This document shows positions 44,126 to 53,385 of a stretch of 64,000 bases of DNA, piece after piece (positions within the stretch are counted from its first letter, which is position 1; every line of letters begins with the position of its first letter). The position numbers and the translations under genes are program-made. Source of the stretch: DATGMS01 sp035303945 (GTDB lineage: Bacteria; Bacteroidota; Bacteroidia; Cytophagales; Cyclobacteriaceae); assembly GCA_035303945.1 (NCBI GenBank), contig DATGQZ010000060.1, positions 75,218 through 139,217 on the forward strand. Direction: 5' to 3'. The notes beneath the pieces were generated by a model, which saw only the letters and a program-made list of their open reading frames with translations, ran no database searches and was not told the origin of the DNA.

Positions 44126-45124
44126 TTATGGATTCAATCGATTTAAAATCTCTCTTGCTTCATGCCATTTGAGGCGCGGACCAAATTGGCTTACTACTTT
44201 TGAGGAGGCCATACTGGCCAACTTGCCGCTTGAGGCGTAAGAGTGTCCATTGGTAATCCCATACACAAAAGCGCCGGCAAACATATCTCCTGCACCATTG
44301 CTGTCTATAGAAACGGTCTTGTAAGGCTCAATATCGATGAAAGTGTCGCCATCATAAATCATTGCGCCATTCTTCCCTAACGTGATAACAAAATGTTTGG
44401 CCACTTTTTTAAGTTCTTCCCTGGCTTCCAATAGATCATCCTTGCCCGTAAATAGTCTCGCTTCTTCTTCATTGGCAAAAAGAAGATCCACACTGGCACC
44501 AATGACATCATCAAAACCTTCCTTAAAATACTTTACCATGGCGGGGTCAGAAAAGGTCAAGGCTACCTTTGTACCACTCTGTTCGGCCACCCGCTTAGCA
44601 TACTTCATCGCTTCCCTTCCATTAGGTGAAGTAATCAAATATCCTTCAATATAAAGATATTTGGCATCCTTAATTGCTGAATCATTCACTTCCTTAACTG
44701 AAAAATTTTGCGTGATACCCAAAAAGGTATTCATGGTTCGCTCAGCATCTTGGGTAACCATCACAAGACATTTTCCGGTAATGCCCTGCTCCATGTTTCG
44801 ATGGTCCAGGTTGTTGTCTACACCCGCTTCCACCATGTCGTTGAGGAAAAAGTGTCCTAATTCATCATCGGCCACTTTACAGCTGTAATAGGCCTTGCCA
44901 CCAAACTGGCTGACTGCAATCACTGTATTGGCAGCCGAGCCGCCACATTGTTTTTTTGCATGATTGGTGTCAATTACTTTCATCAGGTGGTTTTGGCGTT
45001 CTTCGTCCACCAGTGTCATCAATCCTTTTTCTATGGCGTTGGCTTCAAGAAATTGGTCATCGACCTGAAATTCAATGTCTACCAATGCATTTCCTATGCC
45101 TACTACGTCGTATTTTCTTTTCAT
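44126..45124 (-). CDS. Adenosine kinase (PfkB family)
   Basis: 332-residue ribokinase/PfkB sugar kinase of the adenosine-kinase type. N-terminal DVVGIGNALVDIEFQV, the glycine pair QCGGSAANT near 60, and the C-terminal signature SIDSNGAGDMFAGAFVYG with the catalytic aspartate are visible. It probably phosphorylates adenosine to AMP; a related nucleoside or sugar cannot be excluded. It is a single gene with its own terminator. Confidence 0.9.
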   Translation of the reverse strand: MKRKYDVVGIGNALVDIEFQVDDQFLEANAIEKGLMTLVDEERQNHLMKVIDTNHAKKQCGGSAANTVIAVSQFGGKAYYSCKVADDELGHFFLNDMVEAGVDNNLDHRNMEQGITGKCLVMVTQDAERTMNTFLGITQNFSVKEVNDSAIKDAKYLYIEGYLITSPNGREAMKYAKRVAEQSGTKVALTFSDPAMVKYFKEGFDDVIGASVDLLFANEEEARLFTGKDDLLEAREELKKVAKHFVITLGKNGAMIYDGDTFIDIEPYKTVSIDSNGAGDMFAGAFVYGITNGHSYASSGKLASMASSKVVSQFGPRLKWHEAREILNRLNP

Positions 45125-45198
45125 TACAATTAGTTAATACCATTATACAATGGCGGAATTATGAGCATGTCACGGTTAGCTGGGTTTGCGCTATCTGT

Positions 45199-45206
45199 CA
45201 AAGGTA
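45199..45206 (-). promoter_or_regulatory. -7 element (TACCTTTG) upstream of adenosine kinase
   Basis: Perfect TAnnTTTG on the minus strand about 75 bases before the start codon. No well-spaced -33 element was found. Confidence 0.35.
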
Positions 45207-45265
45207 AAATCGGAATTCAAAAGAATACCTATTGCTATGGTTATAACGGTTGATGAGTTGTTATT

Positions 45266-45673
45266 TCAGGAAAAATAGTTGGGACCATACTTGCTCTTGA
45301 GGCGAGCCTTTTTTCGCCACCCGCTAAACCAGGCAATCCCCAGCACTATGGCAACGAGGAGCAAACCCAATGATTCCCGAGCCTCCTCCATCGATGCGGT
45401 CTTCATCGTCAAATCCTTCTGCTCCCACTCTTGGGCAATCCATTCACCTACAGAAGGGGGAAAGTAGTAGAGGCTTCCGGCGAGACAAAGGACTGTCACA
45501 ATACCAAGGGGGATTAAAGGATAGCGTCCTAACGCTACATAGCCTGAGAAAAAGGCAGCCACTAGGTAAATACTTACCCATACCCAAGGGTCAGGGTCAT
45601 TCAATTGAACCAGAGCAGCTACCACAAAGAGTAGGCTCCATATTCCGAAAAATATACTTGATCCTTTGTTCAT
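45266..45673 (-). CDS. Transmembrane protein 220 family protein
   Basis: 135-residue protein with about four membrane helices. FVVAALVQLNDPDPWVWVSIYL and the SMEEARESLGLLLVAIVLG segment match the TMEM220 family, found in bacteria and animals without a known function. It starts 37 bases after eboF on the same strand and may be a distal member of the ebo operon. Confidence 0.85.
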   Translation of the reverse strand: MNKGSSIFFGIWSLLFVVAALVQLNDPDPWVWVSIYLVAAFFSGYVALGRYPLIPLGIVTVLCLAGSLYYFPPSVGEWIAQEWEQKDLTMKTASMEEARESLGLLLVAIVLGIAWFSGWRKKARLKSKYGPNYFS

Positions 45674-45710
45674 TGCTTATCTCGACTTAGGATTATTTCC
45701 CACAGGCCTG

Positions 45711-47096
45711 TTAAGCCTGATAATCTGGAAAAACAGTGTTCAGAATAAGATTGTAAATATCAGTAGGCTCTACCACTGCACTATCTATTAACGAATCTTG
45801 AGGAGTCACCAATATAGGATGATCCAGGGGATCCTCTTCGATTCTCCCATGTGAGCCCTTTACTAAAGTAGCATCTAAAGGAATAATATCCATCATCGTC
45901 CTGAATCCCAGTTTCTTTTTTAGCAATTTTGCCCCCAGCTTGGCCTTCAAAAACTTGATATTGGGATCGGCAAAGCCCTCAACGGGATCATAGCCAGGCT
46001 TTGCGTGTATGGCTACCGTTCTTGCAAAATCAGGTGCCTTGTTATCATCCAACCAATAGTAATAGGTAAACCAAGAACCTTTATCCGCTACAGCGACCAG
46101 TTCTCCTGCCCTCCCATGATTGATATGATAAGCTTTTTTACCTTCCTCATCTAGTACCATCTGTATACCCGGCGTATTTTCCAACAGCTGCTTTACTTCA
46201 GGGATGTCTTTCTCGTCATTGACATAGACATGGGCAAGCTGATGATCAGATACGGCAAACGCTCGACAGGTGCCTGCATCCAAGGTCTCAAGTCCTAGCT
46301 CATCCTTAACTACAATATAGCCTTTCTTTCTAAGAATCCTATTAATATGAATAGGGTTATTGACGGTGGTAATCCCATATTCAGACAAAAGAATGATTTC
46401 AACACCCTGATTTTCGTAATAGGTTATAAGATCCTTGCATACCTCATCGATCTCATTCAGATCTTTGGCAATCTTCGCCAAGTCAATTCCTACCCGTTGT
46501 AGGTTGTAGTCGAGGTGGGGAAGGTAGATAAAGGTAAGGGTGGGGTCAGTCCATTGGTCGACTTTCTTTGATGCTTCCGCTATCCATCGGGTAGATTCAA
46601 TGTTTGCATTGGGACCCCAGAATGAAAATAAGGGAAACTGCCCTAGTTCCTGCTGTAGGCGATGGCGAAATTCCATAGGATGACTGTGTACATCAGGGAG
46701 CTTTCGGCCGTCGGAAGGATACAGTGGGCGCGGTGTCACAGCGTAGTCGGCGGTAGAATACATATTAAACCACCAAAACATGTTTGAAACCGTAAAGTTA
46801 GGATCCCGCTGCTTGGCCTCATCCCATACTTTAGGTGCTTGTACCAACTTGTTGGATTGGTGCCAATTTCGAATTTCACAGGTGTCACGGTGATACCAAC
46901 CGTTGGCGACAATCCCATTTTCAGCGGGATGTTTACCAGTGAGATAAACCGTCTGCGCCGAGCAGGTCACTGCAGGAAGCACGGGTTTAATTGTTGCTCT
47001 TTTTCGTTGGGCAATCCATTTATTTAGAAATGGTGTATGTTCTCCTATAACACGGCTAGATAAGGCCACCACATCTAAAACAACTGTTTTCTTCAT
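45711..47096 (-). CDS. eboF: EboF: nucleotide pyrophosphatase/phosphodiesterase-like protein
   Basis: 461-residue alkaline-phosphatase-superfamily protein at the end of the eboB-F operon. Expected nucleophile T44 lies in PAVTCSAQT, and the first metal aspartate D8 in VVLDVVAL. LPHLDYNLQRVG (D196) and LLSEYGITTVNN (E239, Y240) occupy places that read D-x3-H and D-H in characterised phosphodiesterases, while H416 of GSHGR is kept. No signal peptide is seen, so it is probably cytosolic. It starts two bases after eboE. The substrate is unknown; removal of a phosphate or nucleotide from the Ebo product is plausible. Confidence 0.87.
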   Translation of the reverse strand: MKKTVVLDVVALSSRVIGEHTPFLNKWIAQRKRATIKPVLPAVTCSAQTVYLTGKHPAENGIVANGWYHRDTCEIRNWHQSNKLVQAPKVWDEAKQRDPNFTVSNMFWWFNMYSTADYAVTPRPLYPSDGRKLPDVHSHPMEFRHRLQQELGQFPLFSFWGPNANIESTRWIAEASKKVDQWTDPTLTFIYLPHLDYNLQRVGIDLAKIAKDLNEIDEVCKDLITYYENQGVEIILLSEYGITTVNNPIHINRILRKKGYIVVKDELGLETLDAGTCRAFAVSDHQLAHVYVNDEKDIPEVKQLLENTPGIQMVLDEEGKKAYHINHGRAGELVAVADKGSWFTYYYWLDDNKAPDFARTVAIHAKPGYDPVEGFADPNIKFLKAKLGAKLLKKKLGFRTMMDIIPLDATLVKGSHGRIEEDPLDHPILVTPQDSLIDSAVVEPTDIYNLILNTVFPDYQA

Positions 47097-47098
47097 GT

Positions 47099-48304
47099 TT
47101 ACATTCTTTCAACTACCCATTGAAGTTCCCTGATGATGGAATGGGTAAGGTCTAAATTAACATCTTCCGGCAAAACTTCCCAAGTGTAGGTTTCCACTTC
47201 CAAATGGTTGGTCACTTTGTTTCCTTTTAAGGCGTTCAACACTGCCAATATGGCTTCTTGGGTGGACGAAAGCTGCCCATATTCCGCCAGGAATACCGGC
47301 ACATGGAAATGTATCCGCCATTCTTCAGCCACGGTTGAAAGGAGTTCTGCCAAGGCCGGTGCTAAATCATTATAAGCACTAAGCTCGCCATCTTGATGCC
47401 TTGCCACCACCTGATGCAGATAGGTGGATTCTTCAAAGGGCACCAACAGCTGCTTGACAGCCTCTCTTGCTTCCTTTGCATGGGGCAACTTTACTTTTAA
47501 TGCAGCGCTGATTTGGATCTTCCCGATCTTGATGCCTTCTGCATCAAACGCTGCAAATACCTTTTCAGGATCTTCATATACGATGGCAAAATGGCAAACA
47601 TCATAACACACCCTGATGTGCTCTTTCAGTGCCAAAACAGCCTCTTCCTCAGAGATGGCCATTTGCTCCACAAAAATGGGCGTACCCAGAGGTAGCAACC
47701 AATTGCGGTAAAAATCCAGCACTTCAGCTGTATTCTCCAGCAAACCGTCCGGCTCGGGCTCAATGTCCAAATGCAGTAGTGGGCCGCCATTTTGCTTCGT
47801 CTCATACAGCTTTAACGCCACGTCCACCATATGTAGGGTAGAAACCCTTCGAGCTTCATCCAACTGTTCTGTTCCGTCATGCCAAAATTTGTATGATAAG
47901 GGTGAGGTGGAAATCCCTCCGTCCAGCCCCGCTGGTAGAAGCTGCTGTAATATTTCAAACAGCCTTAGGGTATAGTCCCGTCTATCTGTGGTGGTCCAAT
48001 CCGGGTGATGGACCTGATCTTTTACGACCTGACGGTGAAAGCCCCCATAAGGAAAGCCGTTAAAAGTAAAGGTATATGCCTGATTCGCCGCAAGCCAAGC
48101 TTTAAAAGATTCCAGATTTTCTGCTTTAACCAGCTCCAAACTGGCTTCATTGGAAAGTCGAAGGCCAATGCCCAATGGCTGATCAGGAACCAGTTGTTCT
48201 TTAATTTGGGGAATGTGAAACTGCAGATTTTTGAATGTCGCCTCCCAACTTTCGCCGGGATGGATATTGGTACAGTAGGTTAAGTGGAAGCCTTCTTTTA
48301 TCAT
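47099..48304 (-). CDS. eboE: EboE: TIM-barrel metabolite-traffic protein
   Basis: 401-residue xylose-isomerase-like TIM barrel. It opens with HLTYCTNIHPGESWEATFKNL, a hallmark of EboE, and contains LLHLDIEPEPDGLLENT and VCYDVCHFAIVYEDPE with potential metal ligands (E, D, H). The gene overlaps the eboD stop by one base (TAATG) and ends two bases before eboF. Homologues occur only in ebo clusters as far as I recall. The reaction is unknown; isomerase, epimerase or dehydratase action on a sugar or cyclitol is the structural guess. Confidence 0.9.
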   Translation of the reverse strand: MIKEGFHLTYCTNIHPGESWEATFKNLQFHIPQIKEQLVPDQPLGIGLRLSNEASLELVKAENLESFKAWLAANQAYTFTFNGFPYGGFHRQVVKDQVHHPDWTTTDRRDYTLRLFEILQQLLPAGLDGGISTSPLSYKFWHDGTEQLDEARRVSTLHMVDVALKLYETKQNGGPLLHLDIEPEPDGLLENTAEVLDFYRNWLLPLGTPIFVEQMAISEEEAVLALKEHIRVCYDVCHFAIVYEDPEKVFAAFDAEGIKIGKIQISAALKVKLPHAKEAREAVKQLLVPFEESTYLHQVVARHQDGELSAYNDLAPALAELLSTVAEEWRIHFHVPVFLAEYGQLSSTQEAILAVLNALKGNKVTNHLEVETYTWEVLPEDVNLDLTHSIIRELQWVVERM

Positions 48305-49452
48305 TATACAGCGATATTTTCTTCGGTAAAGGATTTTAATTTTTCTACCGACTGAAGAATCAGCTCACCGTCCATTTCATGTACCTCAATCCCTTTTCCA
48401 ATACCTTCCAACAACATGATGGTCAGCTCTCCACCTAGATGTTCACGGAACTCTTCCAATCCCTTCAGCAAGGCTTCTCCAGACAGTTCCGGCACATACA
48501 AATCAAACCCAAGGGCTTTGATCAGTTGTACAATTCTCTTCAAATGGTCCTCAGACAACAGCCCTTTCAGCCAGGAATACGTGGCATCCAAAGCTATGCC
48601 TATGGCCACAGCCTCCCCATGGCGAACACCAAATTGGGTAAGGTGTTCCAGCTTGTGGGCGGCCCAATGACCAAAATCTAAAGGCCTTGAAGAACCAAAT
48701 TCAAAAGGATCTTTGCCTGCTATATGGTCAAGGTGCAAGGCGGCACATCGGTAGATCAATTCCTCCATGGTAGCCATATCCCGATCTACAAGTAATGCAG
48801 CATGGGCTTCGATCCATTCATAGAAATCAGGATCTTTGATAAGAGCCACTTTGATAGCTTCGGAAATGCCGGAACGCCAATCTCTATCACTAAGGGTAGT
48901 CAAGAAAGCGGAATCATTAATTACGGCGTAAGGAGGAGCAAAGGTACCCATGTAGTTCTTTTTGCCAAACACATTGACGCCGTTCTTTACACCTATGGCC
49001 GCATCGTTTTGGGCCAAGACCGTAGTCGGAATTCTAATGTGGCGGATACCCCTATGGGCTATCGCGGAGGCAAAGCCGGCCATATCGATCACTGCGCCAC
49101 CACCTATCGCAACGATATAAGAATGCCTGTCAATCCCGTAGGTGCTGGTTGCCTCTAAGATAGTTTGGAAGTGCTGCGGATCATTTTTTGCTTTTTCCCC
49201 TCCGGGAACCACTAAAGGCTCCGCACAAAGCGTAAAATCGCCTGAATAGGACTCACTATAAGCCTTGATTTGCTTAAGCAAATTGGGGTGGGATTCCAGT
49301 ACACCTTCATCTACGACAAAGTACGCTTTGGCTTTTTTGCCGTTATTAAGCAACTTGGCCAAAGTACCATTGTTGCTATCGAATATGTTCTCTGTAAAAC
49401 ATACAGGATAGGTAAAAGGTACGGAAAAAGCCTGCTCTATTGTTTTTTTCAT
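48304..49452 (-). CDS. eboD: EboD: 3-dehydroquinate-synthase-like sugar phosphate cyclase
   Basis: 382-residue sugar-phosphate cyclase. Zinc ligands are conserved: E198 (SGISEAIK), H262 (DFGHWAAH) and H278 (RHGEA). The NAD site reads IGGGAVIDMAGF (116-127) where 3-dehydroquinate synthase has GGGVVGDLAGF. The substrate loop reads DAAIGVKNGVN instead of the usual GGKTGVN pattern. GSSRPLDFGHWAAHKLE is typical of EboD. It therefore probably cyclises a different sugar phosphate from DAHP. Start set at MKKTIEQAF (49452); longer in-frame ATGs exist up to 49503. Product unknown. Confidence 0.92.
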   Translation of the reverse strand: MKKTIEQAFSVPFTYPVCFTENIFDSNNGTLAKLLNNGKKAKAYFVVDEGVLESHPNLLKQIKAYSESYSGDFTLCAEPLVVPGGEKAKNDPQHFQTILEATSTYGIDRHSYIVAIGGGAVIDMAGFASAIAHRGIRHIRIPTTVLAQNDAAIGVKNGVNVFGKKNYMGTFAPPYAVINDSAFLTTLSDRDWRSGISEAIKVALIKDPDFYEWIEAHAALLVDRDMATMEELIYRCAALHLDHIAGKDPFEFGSSRPLDFGHWAAHKLEHLTQFGVRHGEAVAIGIALDATYSWLKGLLSEDHLKRIVQLIKALGFDLYVPELSGEALLKGLEEFREHLGGELTIMLLEGIGKGIEVHEMDGELILQSVEKLKSFTEENIAV

Positions 49453-49519
49453 TGTCTTTTCTATATAATTCAATAACTCCATTTTTAGCATAGAGTTCCT
49501 CACAAGGCTGAAATATTCT

Positions 49520-50431
49520 TTAAGTCACTGCAAACTGACGGGCGATCCAGAGCGATAGGGGTAACAATATTACCACTAAGATCCCAAATTGCCAACCTCC
49601 AAAGACTGAGGCTAATGTGGCATTGACAACAATCTGAGAAATTACACCTGCTTTAACCGCTTTTCCTATCAACTGCGGCTGTTGGGTCTTCAGTGCCCGC
49701 AGGAGAGGGGGAAAAATCATGTAGCACAATAATATCAAGAAAGGAATCGCCTGCCACCAATCCGACCTGTTCGTGAGGGCTAACATGAGCAAACCCATCA
49801 CGACCAATCCGTACATCACAAATCCTCCCTGAAGAGCAGCTTTATTTTTACCATGTACTTCTCCCCTGCTGATCATGGTAATTGCCGCGATATACACCAG
49901 CGGAATGAAGCCCAAATACCAATATGTCACTGCCATCGCCGGTATAATGCTGATACCCAGCAGGAGATTGCCTGATCGGCACAGGCCCATATTGATGGGG
50001 CCAAAAAAGGTTTGGTGCTTACCCCAGGCATCATAGAGAATGCAAAGACCAGCAACTATCAGGGCAATGATACCACTGAGGGTGGATACCTGCCAGGCGG
50101 CAACAATGCCCATCACAAGCAGCAAAGTCGCCATAAGAGCAGCCTTTTGCAAGGGCACCAACCCACTTGGAATGGGCCGTTCCGGTCGTTCTATTCGGTC
50201 AAGCTCCGCATCAAACACGTCGTTAAAGGCTACTCCTCCTCCGTAGAGGCCAATGGTGGATAAACAAAGCCAAAGCCAGGATGATATTCCTGGCCCTTTA
50301 TCAGCATGTACTTCCGTGAAAGTCAAGTATGCCGCCGCCCCGGCCACCGCAATACCTGCGAGTATATCTGCTATGGCGGTGACAATATTTGCAGGCCTAG
50401 TCAGCCGCAAATAGGCCATTACTTTCTCCAT
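49520..50431 (-). CDS. eboC: EboC: UbiA-like prenyltransferase
   Basis: 303-residue membrane protein of the UbiA prenyltransferase superfamily with about nine helices. The first Asp-rich motif NDVFDAELD (N70, D71, D74, D78) and the following ERPERPIPSG are intact. The second region reads YDAWGKHQTFFGPINMGLCR. UbiA enzymes attach a prenyl diphosphate to an acceptor at the membrane. In the cluster it may prenylate the EboD-derived ring; this is inference. It is preceded by eboB (39-base gap) and followed by eboD. Confidence 0.92.
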   Translation of the reverse strand: MEKVMAYLRLTRPANIVTAIADILAGIAVAGAAAYLTFTEVHADKGPGISSWLWLCLSTIGLYGGGVAFNDVFDAELDRIERPERPIPSGLVPLQKAALMATLLLVMGIVAAWQVSTLSGIIALIVAGLCILYDAWGKHQTFFGPINMGLCRSGNLLLGISIIPAMAVTYWYLGFIPLVYIAAITMISRGEVHGKNKAALQGGFVMYGLVVMGLLMLALTNRSDWWQAIPFLILLCYMIFPPLLRALKTQQPQLIGKAVKAGVISQIVVNATLASVFGGWQFGILVVILLPLSLWIARQFAVT

Positions 50432-50470
50432 CGCATCCCCTTTCTATAATTCCTTTGCCCCACCTATTTG

Positions 50471-51379
50471 TTAATTTTCCACGACTTTAGAAGATCCTTC
50501 CACTCTTGGCGTTTGTCCTCCACGAAGGACTGTGTTACCGCCCAGCTTTTTAGTTTGATCGATGGGCTCCGCTTCTAACCAATCTTTTTCATGCATCTGA
50601 CCACTCTGTCCATAGGCGGTTAGGGCATTTTGGTAGCAGGTAAGGCGAATATGTTCTTCAGGAATCCCTTTCTCCCGCATCAGCGCCGCAGTTTTAGGAA
50701 CAGCCAAGGGGTCGCTGATCCCCCAATCAGCCGCACTGTCTACAATGATGCGTTCGGGGCCGTATTGCTTGATAATCTCAACCATCCGCTCACTACCCAT
50801 TTTGGTATGTGGGTAGATGGTGAAGGCTGCCCAATAACCTCTATCAAGCACTTCTTTAACGGTCTCTTCATTGTTGTGGTCAATGATAACCATCTCTGGC
50901 TTGAGCCCATGTTCCTCAGCCACATCCATGCTTTTGGTTGTGCCTTTCTTTTTATCCCTATGTGGAGTATGTACCAATACAGGAAGATTCACCTCCTTGG
51001 CCAGGTCTAGCTGGAGGCGGTAAAACCTATCCTCAGCTTCTGTTTGATCGTCATAACCAATCTCACCAATGGCAACTACCCCTTCTTTGCCCACATATAA
51101 AGGGAGCAATTCCATCACTTGCTCGGCAAGCGCCACATTATTGGCCTCCTTTGAGTTGAGCCCCATGGTGCAGTAATGCTTGATACCGAATTGCTTGGCT
51201 CTAAAGCGCTCCCAACTGATCAAGCTGCTGAAATAATCCTGAAAACTCCCAACATTGGTTCTGGGTTGGCCAAGCCAAAATGCCGGTTCAATAATTGCCA
51301 CAATCCCAGCTTTACGCATCGCCTCATAATCGTCCGTGGTACGGGAAGTAACATGAATATGTGGATCAATAAACATCAT
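50471..51379 (-). CDS. eboB: EboB: TatD family hydrolase
   Basis: 302-residue TatD-like metal-dependent hydrolase. All expected metal ligands can be seen: H7 and H9 (DPHIHV), E106 (AIGEIGYD), H137 (VLVHTPHRD), H168 (IIDHNN) and D214 (IIVDSAADWG). The C-terminal tail ending GGNTVLRGGQTPRVEGSS is typical of EboB-type members. First gene of the eboB-F operon. Two -7 elements lie upstream. Substrate unknown; DNase activity of true TatD proteins should not be assumed. Confidence 0.9.
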   Translation of the reverse strand: MMFIDPHIHVTSRTTDDYEAMRKAGIVAIIEPAFWLGQPRTNVGSFQDYFSSLISWERFRAKQFGIKHYCTMGLNSKEANNVALAEQVMELLPLYVGKEGVVAIGEIGYDDQTEAEDRFYRLQLDLAKEVNLPVLVHTPHRDKKKGTTKSMDVAEEHGLKPEMVIIDHNNEETVKEVLDRGYWAAFTIYPHTKMGSERMVEIIKQYGPERIIVDSAADWGISDPLAVPKTAALMREKGIPEEHIRLTCYQNALTAYGQSGQMHEKDWLEAEPIDQTKKLGGNTVLRGGQTPRVEGSSKVVEN

Positions 51380-51753
51380 AACTAAGTAATTTTAATTTTT
51401 CAGGGTTTTACCCCAACATTTAAACGTATAAACTTCGTAAATAAAATCAAATATAAAATTGATCAATGGTCGTATACTCGGAATTACCTAACGAAATACT
51501 ACCCTAGGTCGTATGATCTATCAAAGGTAATCATTTCAATATAATCCTTCCATGACTTTTATCAGTGTTTGAGCAGGGCGACGGTGTGGCTATCAGGAGG
51601 GTCCATTAATTTTGATAACGTCAATCCTACGTTACCCAGCAGCAAATATTCATTTCCAAACATCCTGTTTTTCGGCCAAAAAACTGATTTATAGGTTTAA
51701 TTCTTCTACTTTTAAATTATATTCAGCCAAAGAAAGGTGAAAAAGCTTTTTAC
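51380..51753. other. Divergent intergenic control region between eboB and SDR genes
   Basis: 374 bases, no gene. Minus-strand TAnnTTTG elements are at 51455-51448 (TATATTTG) and 51529-51522 (TACCTTTG); a plus-strand one is at 51607-51614 (TAATTTTG). None has a well-spaced -33 TTG, so these are candidates only. No clear operator repeat was seen. Confidence 0.4.
51448..51455 (-). promoter_or_regulatory. Candidate -7 element of eboB operon
   Basis: TATATTTG on the minus strand, about 70 bases before the eboB start codon. It is AT-rich sequence and a chance match is possible. Confidence 0.3.
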
Positions 51754-52515
51754 ATGACGCACAAGGATAAAGTTGCCATTGTTACCGGAGCTGGACAAGG
51801 TATAGGTTTGGAAATCAGTAAATATCTCGCCCGAGAAGGGGCCCATGTAATCCTTAACGATATTGATCCGGCATTGGCTCGACAAGCAGCAGATGAGGTC
51901 AACAAAGAGAAAGCAGGATACTGTACCTCGGTAGCTGGTGACAGCAGTGACCTCCAGCTTATCCAACATATGGTTGAGTTGGCTGTCGAGCGATTTGGGC
52001 AATTAGACATTGTCATTGCCAATGCAGGCATCACCTTGTTTGGAGATTTCTTTTCCTATACACCAGAAGCCTTTTTTAATGTGTTGCAAGTCAATTTAGG
52101 AGGGACTTTCTTCTTGGCCCAGGCGGCCGCCAAGCAGATGAAAAGTCAGCCCAACGGCGGCTCTTTATTATTTATGTCTTCGGTCACCGGACATCAGGCA
52201 CATAAAAACCTCGCCGCCTACGGAATGAGTAAAGCTGCCCTGGAGATGTTAGCCAAAAACCTTGTCATTGAGCTTTCGTCATACAAGATCAATGTTAACA
52301 CAGTTGCTCCGGGCGCCACTTTGACCAACCGTACGATGGAAGATCCTGAATACGAACAAACTTGGTCGCGGATTACGCCAATGGGTAGGCCGGCCTCTGT
52401 GGCAGACATCGCAAACACCGCTCTTTTTCTCGTTTCTGATAAGGCAAAACATATCACTGGACAAAATATTATCGTGGACGGAGGCTGGACATGTATCAGC
52501 CCATCCCCCTTTTAA
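51754..52515 (+). CDS. Short-chain dehydrogenase/reductase
   Basis: 253-residue classical SDR. The NAD(P) motif TGAGQGIG is at residues 11-18, NAG at 90-92, and the catalytic S142/S143, Y156 and K160 (AAYGMSK) are intact. The tail GQNIIVDGG is typical of the 3-oxoacyl-reductase/sugar-dehydrogenase subgroup. It starts a plus-strand block of three oxidoreductases inside the ebo locus. By context it may oxidise a sugar or cyclitol hydroxyl, but the substrate is unknown. Confidence 0.92.
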   Translation: MTHKDKVAIVTGAGQGIGLEISKYLAREGAHVILNDIDPALARQAADEVNKEKAGYCTSVAGDSSDLQLIQHMVELAVERFGQLDIVIANAGITLFGDFFSYTPEAFFNVLQVNLGGTFFLAQAAAKQMKSQPNGGSLLFMSSVTGHQAHKNLAAYGMSKAALEMLAKNLVIELSSYKINVNTVAPGATLTNRTMEDPEYEQTWSRITPMGRPASVADIANTALFLVSDKAKHITGQNIIVDGGWTCISPSPF

Positions 52516-52533
52516 AATGTTAAACATTCATTC

Positions 52534-53307
52534 ATGCTAAGATTAGATAGTAAGGTAGCCATAGTCACCGGAGGCGGAAGCGGCATCGGAAAAGCTATTT
52601 CAGTAATGTTTGCCCAGCAGGGCGCCACGGTTTGCATTTTGGATATTGATCATGCCGGTGCATCTTCTGTAGTAGAACAGATCACGGCCAGCCAAGGCAA
52701 TGCCCATTATTTCACCTGCGATGTTTCACATCAACAGGAAGTAAAAACCACCGTAGAAGCCATCGTTGACAAATATGATAGGATAGATATATTGGTAAAT
52801 AATGCTGGCATCTCTCATATAGGCACGGCAGAATCCACTACAGAGGGGGATTTTGACCGTCTATTAACCGTCAATGTGAAAGGCACCTATAACTGCCTCC
52901 ATGAAATACTCCCGGTTATGAAGCAGAAAGGGGGCGTGATTCTTAATATGGCTTCCGTGGCAGCAAGTTTAGGCCTTCAGGATAGGTTTGCCTATTCTAC
53001 TACCAAGGGCGCTGTGGTAGGCATGACGCTCTCCGTGGCCAAGGATTATCTTCCTTACCAGATACGTTGCAACTGTATATCACCGGGCAGGGTTCATACA
53101 CCCTTTGTAGATGGCTATCTGCAAAAGCATTATCCTGACAACAAAGAAGAAATGTTTGAAAAACTGTCGAAAACCCAACCTATCGGCAGAATGGGAAAAC
53201 CTGAAGAAATCGCTTTTTTAGTGCTATATCTTTGCTCTGATGAAGCTTCGTTCATTACCGGCACCGACTACCCTATCGATGGTGGCTTTATGAAACTGAA
53301 CACCTAG
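52534..53307 (+). CDS. Short-chain dehydrogenase (fucose/keto-deoxy-fuconate dehydrogenase-like)
   Basis: 257-residue classical SDR. TGGGSGIG is at 12-19, NNAG near 89-92, and the catalytic S141, Y154 and K158 (YSTTK). PGRVHTPFVDGYLQKHYP and QPIGRMGKPEEIAFLVLYL resemble bacterial L-fucose and 2-keto-3-deoxy-L-fuconate dehydrogenases. None of the other genes of those pathways is adjacent, so the exact reaction is open. It follows the first SDR by 18 bases. Confidence 0.9.
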   Translation: MLRLDSKVAIVTGGGSGIGKAISVMFAQQGATVCILDIDHAGASSVVEQITASQGNAHYFTCDVSHQQEVKTTVEAIVDKYDRIDILVNNAGISHIGTAESTTEGDFDRLLTVNVKGTYNCLHEILPVMKQKGGVILNMASVAASLGLQDRFAYSTTKGAVVGMTLSVAKDYLPYQIRCNCISPGRVHTPFVDGYLQKHYPDNKEEMFEKLSKTQPIGRMGKPEEIAFLVLYLCSDEASFITGTDYPIDGGFMKLNT

Positions 53308-53385
53308 GTCAAGCGATTTGCGACGTCAAGCTGCTTTATCATTTGTAGAATCTATTCAGAATCTTTTAACCAAATAAAATCCAAA

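Noticed and set aside
48304..49452. Annotation as shikimate-pathway 3-dehydroquinate synthase (aroB)
   Set aside because: NAD and substrate loops differ from AroB and the gene lies inside eboB-F; aroC at 12026 is far away.
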